Assembly: GCA_004762125.1 (NCBI GenBank)
Contig: SIHQ01000005.1
Coordinates: forward strand, 1 to 64,000
From: Oceanospirillales bacterium
GTDB lineage: Bacteria > Pseudomonadota > Gammaproteobacteria > Pseudomonadales > Endozoicomonadaceae
Length of the DNA: 64,000 nt
Direction: 5' to 3'
The notes below the pieces were generated by a model. The model was not told the DNA's origin and did no database searches. It saw only the letters and a program-made list of their open reading frames with translations. Below, one piece after another: positions 54,472 through 62,712 of the stretch (position 1 is the first letter of the stretch; each line of letters opens with the position of its first letter). The position numbers were made by a program, and so were the translations under genes.

Positions 54472-55758
54472 CTAACCGGAGATGATATCTTTGATGATTC
54501 GGCCTTCTCGGGCCCTGATGCCAAGCAGTTCTTCAGCCCATTTCAGTCGTTCTGACTGACTGTCGGCTGCAGCTTTTTTCATCTGAACGCTGGGAGTGTG
54601 CATCATCTTGTTGGTCAGGACGCGGGCAAACTGAGTTAAAACCTGCTCTGGTGCCTGACCATTAGCCAGCGCCAGCAGTGCTTTTTCCAGCTCACGGTCG
54701 CGCAGAGCTTCGGTATTCTTACGATATCCCCGAAGCAGACTGACGGCATCCAGTGAGCGCAGTTGGCTCATAAAGTCTTGAGAGCCTGATTCGATCAGAA
54801 CCTCTGCTTCCTTGGCCGCTTCCTGTCGCTGCTGCATATTGTCTTCGATAACGCCGTGAAGGTCATCAACGGTGTAAAGAAAAATATCAGAAAGCTCAGC
54901 CACTTCTGGTTCTATATCTCTGGGAACGGCAATATCGACCATAAACATTGGTCGATGCTTTCGCTGTTTCAGAGCGCGCTCGGCGCTGCCTTTGCCCAAA
55001 ACAGGAACCGGGCTAGCGGTAGAAGCCACCACAATATCTGCTTTATGCAGTAAGTGTGGAATATCAGACAGTAAGGCAGATTGGCCGTCGAATTCATCAG
55101 CAAGCCGTTTGGCCCTGCTGAGAGTCCGGTTAGCGACAATAATGTCTTTCAACCCGTGCTGATGCAGGTGTTTGGCAACCAGTTCGATGGTTTCGCCAGC
55201 GCCGATCAACAGAGCGGTACTCTCGGAAAGATCCGGGAAAATCTGTTTGGCCAGCGTAGTGGCTGCAAAAGCAATAGATACAGGTTGGCGACCAATCGCT
55301 GTTTGGGTTCTGACATGTTTTGCTGTGGTAAAGCAATATTGGAACAGCCGTGACAGCAGTGAACCGACAGTGCCTGCTTCCTGAGCCTGAGAGTAAGCTA
55401 CTTTCAGCTGCCCAAGAATTTGTGGTTCGCCAAGCACCATAGAATCCAGGCCACACGCGACCCGCATCATATGCTGGACAGCATCACGATTGTGATGAAT
55501 ATAGCTATGTTCGGCCAATAACTGGTGATCCAGGTTGTGATAGCCCGTCAGCCATTCCAAAGCCTTTTTGTAATCAGAGTTACTGGCGCAGTAGAGCTCT
55601 GTCCGGTTACAAGTGGACAAAATAGCCACTTCTTCAGTGCCGATAAACCGGCTGGCATCCTGAAGAGCTTCCGGCAGCTGGTCAGGTGAAAAAGCTACCT
55701 GTTCGCGTAATGAGACAGGCGCTGTTTTGTGGTTGATGCCGGCGGTCAGATACCCCAT
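54472..55758 (-). CDS. hemA: Glutamyl-tRNA reductase HemA
   Basis: A 428-residue enzyme that reduces glutamyl-tRNA to glutamate-1-semialdehyde, the first step of tetrapyrrole synthesis. I chose the ATG at 55758, giving the family start MGYLTAGINHKTAPVSLRE; a GTG 18 codons upstream is open but unsupported. The catalytic cysteine is in STCNRTELYC, substrate region ACGLDSMVLGEPQILGQ, NADPH site LLIGAGETIELVAKHL, and the C-terminal dimerisation helix is complete. Haem supply links this gene with hemH upstream. Confidence 0.95.
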   Translation of the reverse strand: MGYLTAGINHKTAPVSLREQVAFSPDQLPEALQDASRFIGTEEVAILSTCNRTELYCASNSDYKKALEWLTGYHNLDHQLLAEHSYIHHNRDAVQHMMRVACGLDSMVLGEPQILGQLKVAYSQAQEAGTVGSLLSRLFQYCFTTAKHVRTQTAIGRQPVSIAFAATTLAKQIFPDLSESTALLIGAGETIELVAKHLHQHGLKDIIVANRTLSRAKRLADEFDGQSALLSDIPHLLHKADIVVASTASPVPVLGKGSAERALKQRKHRPMFMVDIAVPRDIEPEVAELSDIFLYTVDDLHGVIEDNMQQRQEAAKEAEVLIESGSQDFMSQLRSLDAVSLLRGYRKNTEALRDRELEKALLALANGQAPEQVLTQFARVLTNKMMHTPSVQMKKAAADSQSERLKWAEELLGIRAREGRIIKDIISG

Positions 55759-56263
55759 AAACGTCGGATTCGCTGCTTGCTCGTTGAAAATCAGTGGATT
55801 GTTATAGCGCACTATTATTCACTACTGCTCAGAATTATTCATTGTTTAAACAATTGTGAACACATCAGTAACCCTGATGTACGACAATGAATTGATGAAT
55901 AGTTCATTATCTACACTCCGGGCTCAATTATAACAGCCGGTCAAGCCATTGCTGAATGGCTGATTCTGCGGATTGTCTGAATGAAAAAATTCTGAATACT
56001 GCAGTTGAGAGACTTCTAATAGTTAACTGCCAATTGTCGAATAGGGATTTTCGCATACTTTCAATATCCATATAAGGAGTAAGGGTAAAATTGCTCTATG
56101 GCTCTATCCTCAAGGTATCTGGCCGATCAATCTCTTACGGTTGGTATAGATGTATCAGGTGAACCAGTATGTCATCATATAAACTGACCTCGTAACTTGC
56201 TTCATTCCATGGCGCTGCTGGCGGGCAGATGCGATTTTTCTAACGGGTAAAGGCATACCATTT
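55759..56263. promoter_or_regulatory. Divergent control region of hemA and the TPR lipoprotein gene
   Basis: 505 bases between divergent genes. It is AT-rich, with the perfect palindrome at 55841-55854 listed separately. No believable ORF is present; a minus-strand ORF at its right end overlaps the TPR gene and is a shadow. Confidence 0.45.
55841..55854. promoter_or_regulatory. Perfect palindrome upstream of hemA
   Basis: ATTGTTTAAACAAT, a 14-bp perfect palindrome, centred about 90 bases before the hemA start. It could be a regulator site; none is identified. Confidence 0.45.
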
Positions 56264-58039
56264 ATGAAGAACCTTACTGGTTTCTCTTTATTGCTGGCGG
56301 CCACTCTGCTGTCGGGTTGCTCCATTCTTAATACAAAAAATCCTGCTGATGCGGGTAACAATGTTGAAACCAATCTTGAAACCAGAGGAACTTCTGCAGA
56401 ATCGACTGAGCCAGTACGTGCTTTTGAACCGGACACGCTTTATGACTTAATGGTTGCCGAACTGGGTGGTCAAAGAAAGCGCTACGATCTGGCTTTAGGG
56501 AACTATCTCAAGCAGGCCCATAAGACACAGGACAAAGGTGTCGCAAAGCGGGCTTACCAGATCAGTCACTCTATTGGAGCCAAGCAGGCTACCCTAGATG
56601 CCGCGTTGTTATGGGCTAGATTGGAACCGGATAATCCTTCTGCCATGCAGGCCAGTGCCGTTGAGCTGATTCGTGATGGTCAGCTGGAAGAAGCGGTTGA
56701 GCAGATGAAGCAGGTACTTGAGAATGAAGGTGAAGCTCATTTTGATTTTCTGGCATCCAGTGCTATTGAGCTTCCTCAAGAAGAACGTGACAAGTTACTG
56801 TTAACATTTGATGTCATTCTTAAAAGCTACCCGCGCTATCAATCGTTGATGCTTGCCAAGGCTATTTTGCTGTTTCAAAGTGAGCGGTATGAAGAATCAA
56901 TGACCCTCTGTAACAATCTATTGGCTAAAGATTCCGGTTATGTGAAAGGAATTATTCTCAAAGGTCGATTGTTGAATAAGATGGGACGTGGCGATGAAGC
57001 AGAGAATATGCTCGCTACTGCCGTTAAGAAGCACCCCGAGCGCCCAAGACTTCGCCTGCTTTATGCTCGTGTTCTAGTACATCTGGAGAAGCTGAAAGAA
57101 GCCAAGGGGCAGTTTGAAATATTGCTAAATCAAGCCCCTCATGATGTTGAAATCCTTTTGTCGCTGGCGTTAATTGCGTTGGAAAACGATATGACGGATG
57201 ACGCTACCCGTCATTTCAATAGTCTTTTAATGCTGGGGCAAAGAAAAAGTACCGCATATTATTATCTGGGTCGTATTGCTGAGAAGAAAGGCGACTTTGC
57301 TAGCGCAAAGAAGCATTACCAGGACGTGATGCCGGGTAAGGAATTTATAGGCTCCAGGGTTGCGCTGATTCAGATGTTGCTGAAGCAGGGCCATACAACG
57401 GATGCTCGAAAACAGTTGGCGAAAGATCGTAATCGTTTTCCAGTGCATGCAGTGCAGTTGTTTTTGTTGGAAAGTGAAATTCTGGTTGGCATTGAAGAGC
57501 TGGATGATGCGATAAAAATTTTGACAGAAGGTGTTGAAAGAAATCCTAAAAGCTCCAACCTTCTTTATGCACGAGCCATGATTTACGAGAAACTAGGGCA
57601 GCTGGAAGGTCTGGAAAAAGATCTGAGAGCCATCATCAAGGTTCAGCCAGAAAATTCAGCCGCTCTGAATGCCCTGGGTTATACGCTGGCTGACCAGACG
57701 GATCGCTATAAGGAAGCTAAGGCATTGATCGAGCAAGCCTATGCGCTGGATAAAGACGACCCTGCCGTAATGGATAGTATGGGCTGGGTTCATTATCGAA
57801 TGGGTGCTCTTAAAGAAGCGTTGAAGCATTTGGAAATGGCTTATGAAAAGTTTCCTGACCCAGAGGTAGCTGCACACCTTGGAGAGGTTCTCTGGGGGCT
57901 GGGCAGGAAGGACGATGCCAGAGTATTGTTTGAAGAAGAGTTGAAGAAAAAACCGGGCAGTAAAATTCTTCTTGAAACTCAAAAGCGTCTTGAAAAACGA
58001 GAAAAGAGAAAGAAGTCTGATCTGTCCATTGCTAAATAA
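56264..58039 (+). CDS. Tetratricopeptide repeat lipoprotein (PA4667-like)
   Basis: A 591-residue lipoprotein. The signal peptide ends in the lipobox LLSGC (about 15-19). The mature protein is an array of ten or more TPR units from about residue 90 onward (for example KAILLFQSERYEESMTLCNNLL, ALNALGYTLADQTDRYKEAKAL and MGWVHYRMGALKEALKHLEM). In Pseudomonas the equivalent gene also precedes lolB and ispE. Proteins of this type act as outer-membrane-attached scaffolds; the partner is unknown. A terminator lies ten bases beyond the stop. Confidence 0.9.
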   Translation: MKNLTGFSLLLAATLLSGCSILNTKNPADAGNNVETNLETRGTSAESTEPVRAFEPDTLYDLMVAELGGQRKRYDLALGNYLKQAHKTQDKGVAKRAYQISHSIGAKQATLDAALLWARLEPDNPSAMQASAVELIRDGQLEEAVEQMKQVLENEGEAHFDFLASSAIELPQEERDKLLLTFDVILKSYPRYQSLMLAKAILLFQSERYEESMTLCNNLLAKDSGYVKGIILKGRLLNKMGRGDEAENMLATAVKKHPERPRLRLLYARVLVHLEKLKEAKGQFEILLNQAPHDVEILLSLALIALENDMTDDATRHFNSLLMLGQRKSTAYYYLGRIAEKKGDFASAKKHYQDVMPGKEFIGSRVALIQMLLKQGHTTDARKQLAKDRNRFPVHAVQLFLLESEILVGIEELDDAIKILTEGVERNPKSSNLLYARAMIYEKLGQLEGLEKDLRAIIKVQPENSAALNALGYTLADQTDRYKEAKALIEQAYALDKDDPAVMDSMGWVHYRMGALKEALKHLEMAYEKFPDPEVAAHLGEVLWGLGRKDDARVLFEEELKKKPGSKILLETQKRLEKREKRKKSDLSIAK

Positions 58040-58049
58040 TCATACATTC

Positions 58050-58080
58050 AGGCCTGAGATGTTAGTGATCAGGCCTTTTT
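58050..58080 (+). terminator. Terminator between the TPR lipoprotein gene and lolB
   Basis: AGGCCTGA (58050-58057) and TCAGGCCT (58069-58076) form a perfect 8-bp stem with an 11-base loop, followed by four more T. It would end most transcription after the TPR gene, so lolB may need its own promoter or read-through. Confidence 0.8.
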
Positions 58081-58111
58081 CCAAAGAAGTCACTGAGAGT
58101 TTGAAATAACT

Positions 58112-58759
58112 ATGAACCCGGGTTTCATTTATAGAACGGTCGGCAAAGAGATGCTGGCCGTTCTTTGTTTTGTTCTGGTATCCGGCTGTGCAACGACGCC
58201 AAAGCCGCAGATTGTAGTTTCAGAACAGGCAAGGCAGCAGCTCTGGCAGGAAAACAGACAGAAGCGAGAGCAAATGATCAACTGGCAACTGACAGGCCGC
58301 ATGGGCCTTCGAGTACCAGGAGAGTCGGGAACACTGTCTTTAGAGTGGTTGCAGGAAAAAGCAGGTTACAAGCTTTATCTTGATGGACCACTGGGTACAT
58401 CTGTAGCTAGAATCGAAGGAAGTCAGGCTGGTATTACCCTGTGGGCTGATGGTAAGAAATATCAGGGGAACAGTCCCGAAACTCTGCTTTTGAAACTGAC
58501 GGGTTGGGATTTGCCTGTTAGTTTGTTGCGTTACTGGATTGTCGGCATTCCTGCGCCCAAATCTGCACAAGGGTCTGAACAAAGTCTGCAATTGAATAAC
58601 CAGGGTCTGGCAGAAAAAATAAATCAGAATGGATGGCAAGTTGAATACACGGCCTATAAGAACTTCAAGGGTGTGACCTTGCCATCCCGTCTTCGAGTGA
58701 GTCGAGGTGATATCAAGGTTACTTTGTCGATCAGAAAGTGGCTTGTCAGCCCACTCTGA
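58112..58759 (+). CDS. lolB: Outer-membrane lipoprotein receptor LolB
   Basis: A 215-residue lipoprotein (E. coli LolB 207). The signal peptide ends in VSGC (lipobox, Cys26). WQLTGRMGLRVPGESGTLSLEWLQEK and LYLDGPLGTSVARI are LolB segments, as is LPVSLLRYWIVGIPAP near the middle. LolB receives lipoproteins from LolA and inserts them in the outer membrane. The position between a TPR lipoprotein and ispE is the standard one. Two starts are possible; the first ATG gives the basic signal peptide N-region. Confidence 0.93.
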   Translation: MNPGFIYRTVGKEMLAVLCFVLVSGCATTPKPQIVVSEQARQQLWQENRQKREQMINWQLTGRMGLRVPGESGTLSLEWLQEKAGYKLYLDGPLGTSVARIEGSQAGITLWADGKKYQGNSPETLLLKLTGWDLPVSLLRYWIVGIPAPKSAQGSEQSLQLNNQGLAEKINQNGWQVEYTAYKNFKGVTLPSRLRVSRGDIKVTLSIRKWLVSPL

Positions 58760-58853
58760 TTATCAACACTCTCTGGCTTGCCAGAGACGGGTCAGTGCAA
58801 TAATCTATTTAACTTAAAAGTTTTCAGCCATTTTTGCAGTTCTTCGGATAATC

Positions 58854-59765
58854 ATGACTTTATCACCATTGGTTTTGCCAGCTCCTGCCAAACTCAATCT
58901 CTTTTTGCATATTATTGGTCGGAGGGGAGATGGCTATCACCTGTTACAAACCCTGTTTCAGTTTCTTGATTATGGTGATGCACTTTCTTTTGAAGAGCAG
59001 GAAAAACTGGAGCTGGTTTGTGATATTTCTGAGTTGGTTAATGACGACAATCTGATTTTGAAAGCAGCCAGAATGCTTCAGAACAAAACAGACTGTCAGG
59101 CTGGAGCAAAGATCACTCTTATTAAAAGATTACCTATGGGTGGTGGTGTTGGGGGTGGCAGCTCTGATGCTGCAACGGCACTATTAGGGTTGAACGTGCT
59201 CTGGGGTTTAGACTTGAGTATCGATGAGTTGGCAGAGATAGGGTTGAAGTTGGGTGCTGATGTGCCGGTTTTTGTTCGTGGCTACGCAGCTTTTGGTGAA
59301 GGTGTTGGTGACATATTGACGCCAATAGAACCAAAAGAAGAATGGTTTCTTGTATTAAAGCCGGACTGCCATGTTAATACGCTTTCCATGTTCAAACATC
59401 CTGATTTGACAAGAGATACCCCTGCTATTAAAGTCTGCGCCGTGTTGGATAGACTGTACCAAAATAAGTGCAGGAATGACTTTCAGCCTCTGGTTTGCAA
59501 GCTTTATCCTGAAGTTGATAAATCTCTAATGCTATTGGATAATGCCGAAGATTCGAGCATGGGGCAGGCCATGATGAGCGGTTCAGGTGCGTGTGTTTTT
59601 ACATCCTTTGTCAGTCGTGAACAGGCGGAAGCGGCTTTGACGGAACTTGGCTCTGACATTAATGGTTTTGTTGCCCGCGGTGTAAACCAATCTCCGCTAC
59701 ATAACCAGATTCGCCAGCTGAAGACATGCACGAAACAGAATTCACGGTCCCACAAGCGACAATGA
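58854..59765 (+). CDS. ispE: 4-diphosphocytidyl-2-C-methyl-D-erythritol kinase IspE
   Basis: A 303-residue GHMP-type kinase of the MEP isoprenoid pathway. It phosphorylates the 2-hydroxyl of CDP-methylerythritol with ATP. PAPAKLNLFLHIIGRRGDGYH is the N-terminal substrate region and LPMGGGVGGGSSDAATAL the ATP-binding glycine loop; MMSGSGACVFTSF near the C-terminus is the third motif. The C-terminal ~20 residues are basic and variable. The tRNA-Gln gene begins 13 bases downstream. Confidence 0.95.
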   Translation: MTLSPLVLPAPAKLNLFLHIIGRRGDGYHLLQTLFQFLDYGDALSFEEQEKLELVCDISELVNDDNLILKAARMLQNKTDCQAGAKITLIKRLPMGGGVGGGSSDAATALLGLNVLWGLDLSIDELAEIGLKLGADVPVFVRGYAAFGEGVGDILTPIEPKEEWFLVLKPDCHVNTLSMFKHPDLTRDTPAIKVCAVLDRLYQNKCRNDFQPLVCKLYPEVDKSLMLLDNAEDSSMGQAMMSGSGACVFTSFVSREQAEAALTELGSDINGFVARGVNQSPLHNQIRQLKTCTKQNSRSHKRQ

Positions 59766-59778
59766 CATCGAATGTCAC

Positions 59779-59853
59779 TGGGGTGTCGCCAAGCGGTAAG
59801 GCATCAGGTTTTGATCCTGACATGCGGGGGTTCGAATCCCTCCACCCCAGCCA
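59779..59853 (+). tRNA. tRNA-Gln (anticodon TTG)
   Basis: A 75-base cloverleaf including an encoded CCA. Acceptor arms TGGGGTG and CACCCCA pair, the anticodon arm reads CAGGTTTTGATCCTG with anticodon TTG, and the T arm GGGGGTTCGAATCCCTC is canonical. It is a single tRNA between ispE and prs, the usual place in Pseudomonas-like genomes. Confidence 0.97.
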
Positions 59854-60023
59854 TGCATCCAAAGTTGATCTTTCAGTCAGCGACTTCCGCTGCAATAGTT
59901 TTTTCAGTTATAAAAACAGCAGTCTCCCGAACTCACAGCGTCCCCTCCAGCCAAAAACGGCTGTGGGCCTCTGGTGCATTGCTACATCCACCCAAGACTA
60001 CGACCACAGCAAGGTATAAATCC

Positions 60024-60965
60024 GTGTCGAAAATGATGGTGTTTGCCGGCAACTCAAATCCGGAACTGGTGCAAAAGGTTGTCAATCACCTGCATATCCC
60101 GCTGGGCAAGGCTTACGTTGGCCGTTTCAGCGATGGTGAAATTGCTGTTGAAATTCAGGAAAACGTACGAGGCCGGGATGTATTTATCATTCAGTCGACT
60201 TGTGCTCCTACCAATGACAACCTGATGGAATTGCTGGTGATGGCGGATGCCATGCGTCGCTCTTCTGCAGTACGTGTCACAGCGGTATTACCTTACTTCG
60301 GTTATGCTCGACAGGATCGTCGTCCGCGTTCCAGTCGTGTAGCTATCAGTGCCAAGGTGGTGGCTGATATGATTGCCACTACCGGTGTTGACCGTGTATT
60401 GACGGTTGATCTGCACGCTGACCAGATTCAGGGTTTCTTTGATATTCCTGTGGATAACATTTATGGCTCTCCTATCCTGCTGGATGATATGGAGCGTCAG
60501 AACTACGAGAACATGATGGTCGTCTCTCCGGATCATGGTGGTGTGGTTCGTGCTCGTGCTGTTGCCAAGCGAATGAATACAGACCTCGCGATTATTGATA
60601 AGCGTCGTCCTGAAGCAAACAAATCCGAAGTGATGAATATCATTGGTGATGTGGCAGGTCGTACCTGTGTGCTGGTGGATGATATGGTTGATACAGCCGG
60701 TACTCTTTGTGCTGCAGCCAAAGCTCTGAAAACCAAAGGTGCAACCCGAGTTGTTGCCTACTGCACACATCCGATTCTGTCCGGTCGTGCGCTGGAAAAT
60801 ATCGCAAACTCCGAGCTGGATGAACTGGTCGTTACCAATACAGTGCCTCTGAGTCCTGCTGCTCAGGCTCTAGGTCGTATCCGTCAGTTGGATATGTCAC
60901 CACTGCTGGCTGAATCTGTACGTCGTATCAGTAACGCTGAATCCATCAGTGCGATGTTTCAGTAA
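60024..60965 (+). CDS. prs: Ribose-phosphate pyrophosphokinase Prs
   Basis: A 313-residue enzyme that makes PRPP from ribose-5-phosphate and ATP, feeding nucleotide, His and Trp synthesis. The start is the GTG at 60024 with AAGG nine bases upstream, giving [16 protein letters not shown] as in Pseudomonas; upstream extension would run through the tRNA. Motifs are [25 protein letters not shown] (flexible catalytic loop with [12 protein letters not shown] following), and the PRPP loop [13 protein letters not shown]. Length is normal. Confidence 0.97.
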   Translation: MSKMMVFAGNSNPELVQKVVNHLHIPLGKAYVGRFSDGEIAVEIQENVRGRDVFIIQSTCAPTNDNLMELLVMADAMRRSSAVRVTAVLPYFGYARQDRRPRSSRVAISAKVVADMIATTGVDRVLTVDLHADQIQGFFDIPVDNIYGSPILLDDMERQNYENMMVVSPDHGGVVRARAVAKRMNTDLAIIDKRRPEANKSEVMNIIGDVAGRTCVLVDDMVDTAGTLCAAAKALKTKGATRVVAYCTHPILSGRALENIANSELDELVVTNTVPLSPAAQALGRIRQLDMSPLLAESVRRISNAESISAMFQ

Positions 60966-61002
60966 GCACTAAAGTTCTAAAAATAGTTTATTGAGTGAAA
61001 GA

Positions 61003-61033
61003 GGGGGAGTGGTCGTTCACTGTCCCTTTTTTT
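61003..61033 (+). terminator. Terminator after prs
   Basis: GGG (61003 onward) and AGTG (61008-61011) pair with CACT (61018-61021) and CCC (61024-61026), with a small internal loop and a run of seven T. It ends transcription 38 bases after the prs stop. Confidence 0.6.
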
Positions 61034-61180
61034 ATCTCAAAAAAACAGAATCCAGATAAAGTAATTGCCGTAAATTACGGTCTTTTATTTTGCAAATGGG
61101 TTCCATGTCGGTATGATATGTCGCCTTTATTAATCTACTAATCTGGTCGCAAGATTGGTGGGACTCTGGAGAAAAGACAC

Positions 61181-61807
61181 ATGTCTGAAGCAATCGTACT
61201 GAATGCAGTCGCACGTAAAGACGTAGGGAAAGGTGCGAGCCGCCGCCTGCGTCGTGCTGAACTGATACCAGCCATCATTTACGGTGGTGAGCAAGAGCCA
61301 ACCCAGATCACTCTGGAATCTCGTGCTATCCGTAAAGCGCTGGAAGCTGAAACTTTCTACTCCCAGATCGTAAATCTGGAAGTAGACGGTGTTGCACAGC
61401 AGGTTATCCTGAAGGATTTGCAGCGTCACCCGGCAAAAGAATTCGCTATGCACATCGATTTCCTGCGCGTTGATGCAACTCACGCTCTGACTACTCACAT
61501 CCCGCTGCACTTTCTTAATGAAGAAAGCTGCGTTGGTGTTAAAGCCGGTGGTTCTATCACTCACGCTCGTGTAGAAGTAGAAGTTAAGTGTCTGCCTGCT
61601 GATCTGCCTGAGTTCATCGAAGTAGATATGGCTGACGTTGAGCTGGGTGGTCACGTCCACTTGACTGATCTGACTGTACCTGCCGGTGTTGAGCTGCTTG
61701 CTTTGCTGCAGGGCGAAGGCCATGATCTGGACGTAGCTTCTGTACAAGCTACTCGTGGCGGTAAAGACGAAGCTGAAGAAGCTTCTGAAGAAGCTGGCGA
61801 AGAGTAA
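61181..61807 (+). CDS. rplY: 50S ribosomal protein L25 with CTC domain
   Basis: A 208-residue L25 of the long CTC/TL5 type, unlike the 94-residue E. coli form. The N-terminal L25 domain (1-95, [22 protein letters not shown]) binds 5S rRNA. The C-terminal TL5 domain (about 100-185) is followed by an acidic Glu/Ala tail ending EEAGEE. Codon use looks like a highly expressed gene. GGAG nine bases upstream supports the start. It is 55 bases before pth, the usual arrangement. Confidence 0.96.
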   Translation: MSEAIVLNAVARKDVGKGASRRLRRAELIPAIIYGGEQEPTQITLESRAIRKALEAETFYSQIVNLEVDGVAQQVILKDLQRHPAKEFAMHIDFLRVDATHALTTHIPLHFLNEESCVGVKAGGSITHARVEVEVKCLPADLPEFIEVDMADVELGGHVHLTDLTVPAGVELLALLQGEGHDLDVASVQATRGGKDEAEEASEEAGEE

Positions 61808-61862
61808 GTTCTACTTACTTTTAGCTAAGAAGCAACTATCTGAATAAATCAGGGAGGGTGTT

Positions 61863-62456
61863 ATGGCAAAGGATTCATCGATTAAGCTGGTAGTCGGACT
61901 CGGCAACCCAGGTGCTCAATACGATGATACTCGTCATAATGCCGGCTTCTGGTATGTGGAGCAGTTGGCCCGGGCCTATGGCGCGACCCTGCAGCCTGAG
62001 AAGAAATTCTTTGGTCTGACTGCCCGCATTACCGTTAATGGACAAGACGTTCGTTTGCTCAATCCGACGACTTTTATGAATAGAAGTGGTCAGGCAGTGG
62101 GTGCTATCAGTACCTTCTTCAAAATCCCCCCTGAATCCATTCTTGTGGCTCATGATGAGCTGGACTTGCCTGTTGGTGTGGGTCGTTTAAAGCAAGGCGG
62201 TGGTCACGGTGGTCACAACGGCCTGCGTGATATTATCTCTTCTCTTGGCAATAGCCGTGACTTTCTACGTCTTCGTCTGGGTATCGGTCATCCCGGTAAC
62301 AGCAAAGATGTCGTGGATTATGTGCTACAAAAGCCTTCCATCTCCGATCGCCAGAATATTGATTCTGTCATCGACGAGGCTGTTCGTATTTCTTCTGAGG
62401 CATTTACTGGTGCTCGTGCCAAAGCTGTGCAGGAACTTCATACCTTTAAGAGCTGA
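61863..62456 (+). CDS. pth: Peptidyl-tRNA hydrolase Pth
   Basis: A 197-residue enzyme (E. coli 194) that frees tRNA from peptidyl-tRNA that dropped off ribosomes. The motifs are [21 protein letters not shown] with the catalytic His, [50 protein letters not shown] is five bases from the ATG. ychF normally follows pth; here the next gene is an opposite-strand unrecognised one. Confidence 0.97.
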   Translation: MAKDSSIKLVVGLGNPGAQYDDTRHNAGFWYVEQLARAYGATLQPEKKFFGLTARITVNGQDVRLLNPTTFMNRSGQAVGAISTFFKIPPESILVAHDELDLPVGVGRLKQGGGHGGHNGLRDIISSLGNSRDFLRLRLGIGHPGNSKDVVDYVLQKPSISDRQNIDSVIDEAVRISSEAFTGARAKAVQELHTFKS

Positions 62457-62712
62457 TTTTGGTGCTCTGTTGCTTGGTAAAAGTTGGCTGGTTTGCTCAC
62501 AGGTAGCAGCTGGTATTGCTGAATCTCTCAGTTGTGAGTGAAATCTCTTCAAAATATATAATAAGTAAATCTCTGTAGGTCGCTGCCTGAATTTGTTTAT
62601 ATGAAAGGCGAATTCGGCTTTTAGTGATGTAACTCCCCTGATACAAGCTTTCTGAAAGAGTTCTCTTATGGATGCCAATTCTTCAAGGGAGCTTTCATGA
62701 ATTACCTGAGCA

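Noticed and set aside
59772-60023. Extended N-terminus of Prs running through the tRNA-Gln region
   Set aside because: The sequence before 60024 encodes the tRNA and does not match any Prs; the GTG at 60024 has a good ribosome-binding site.
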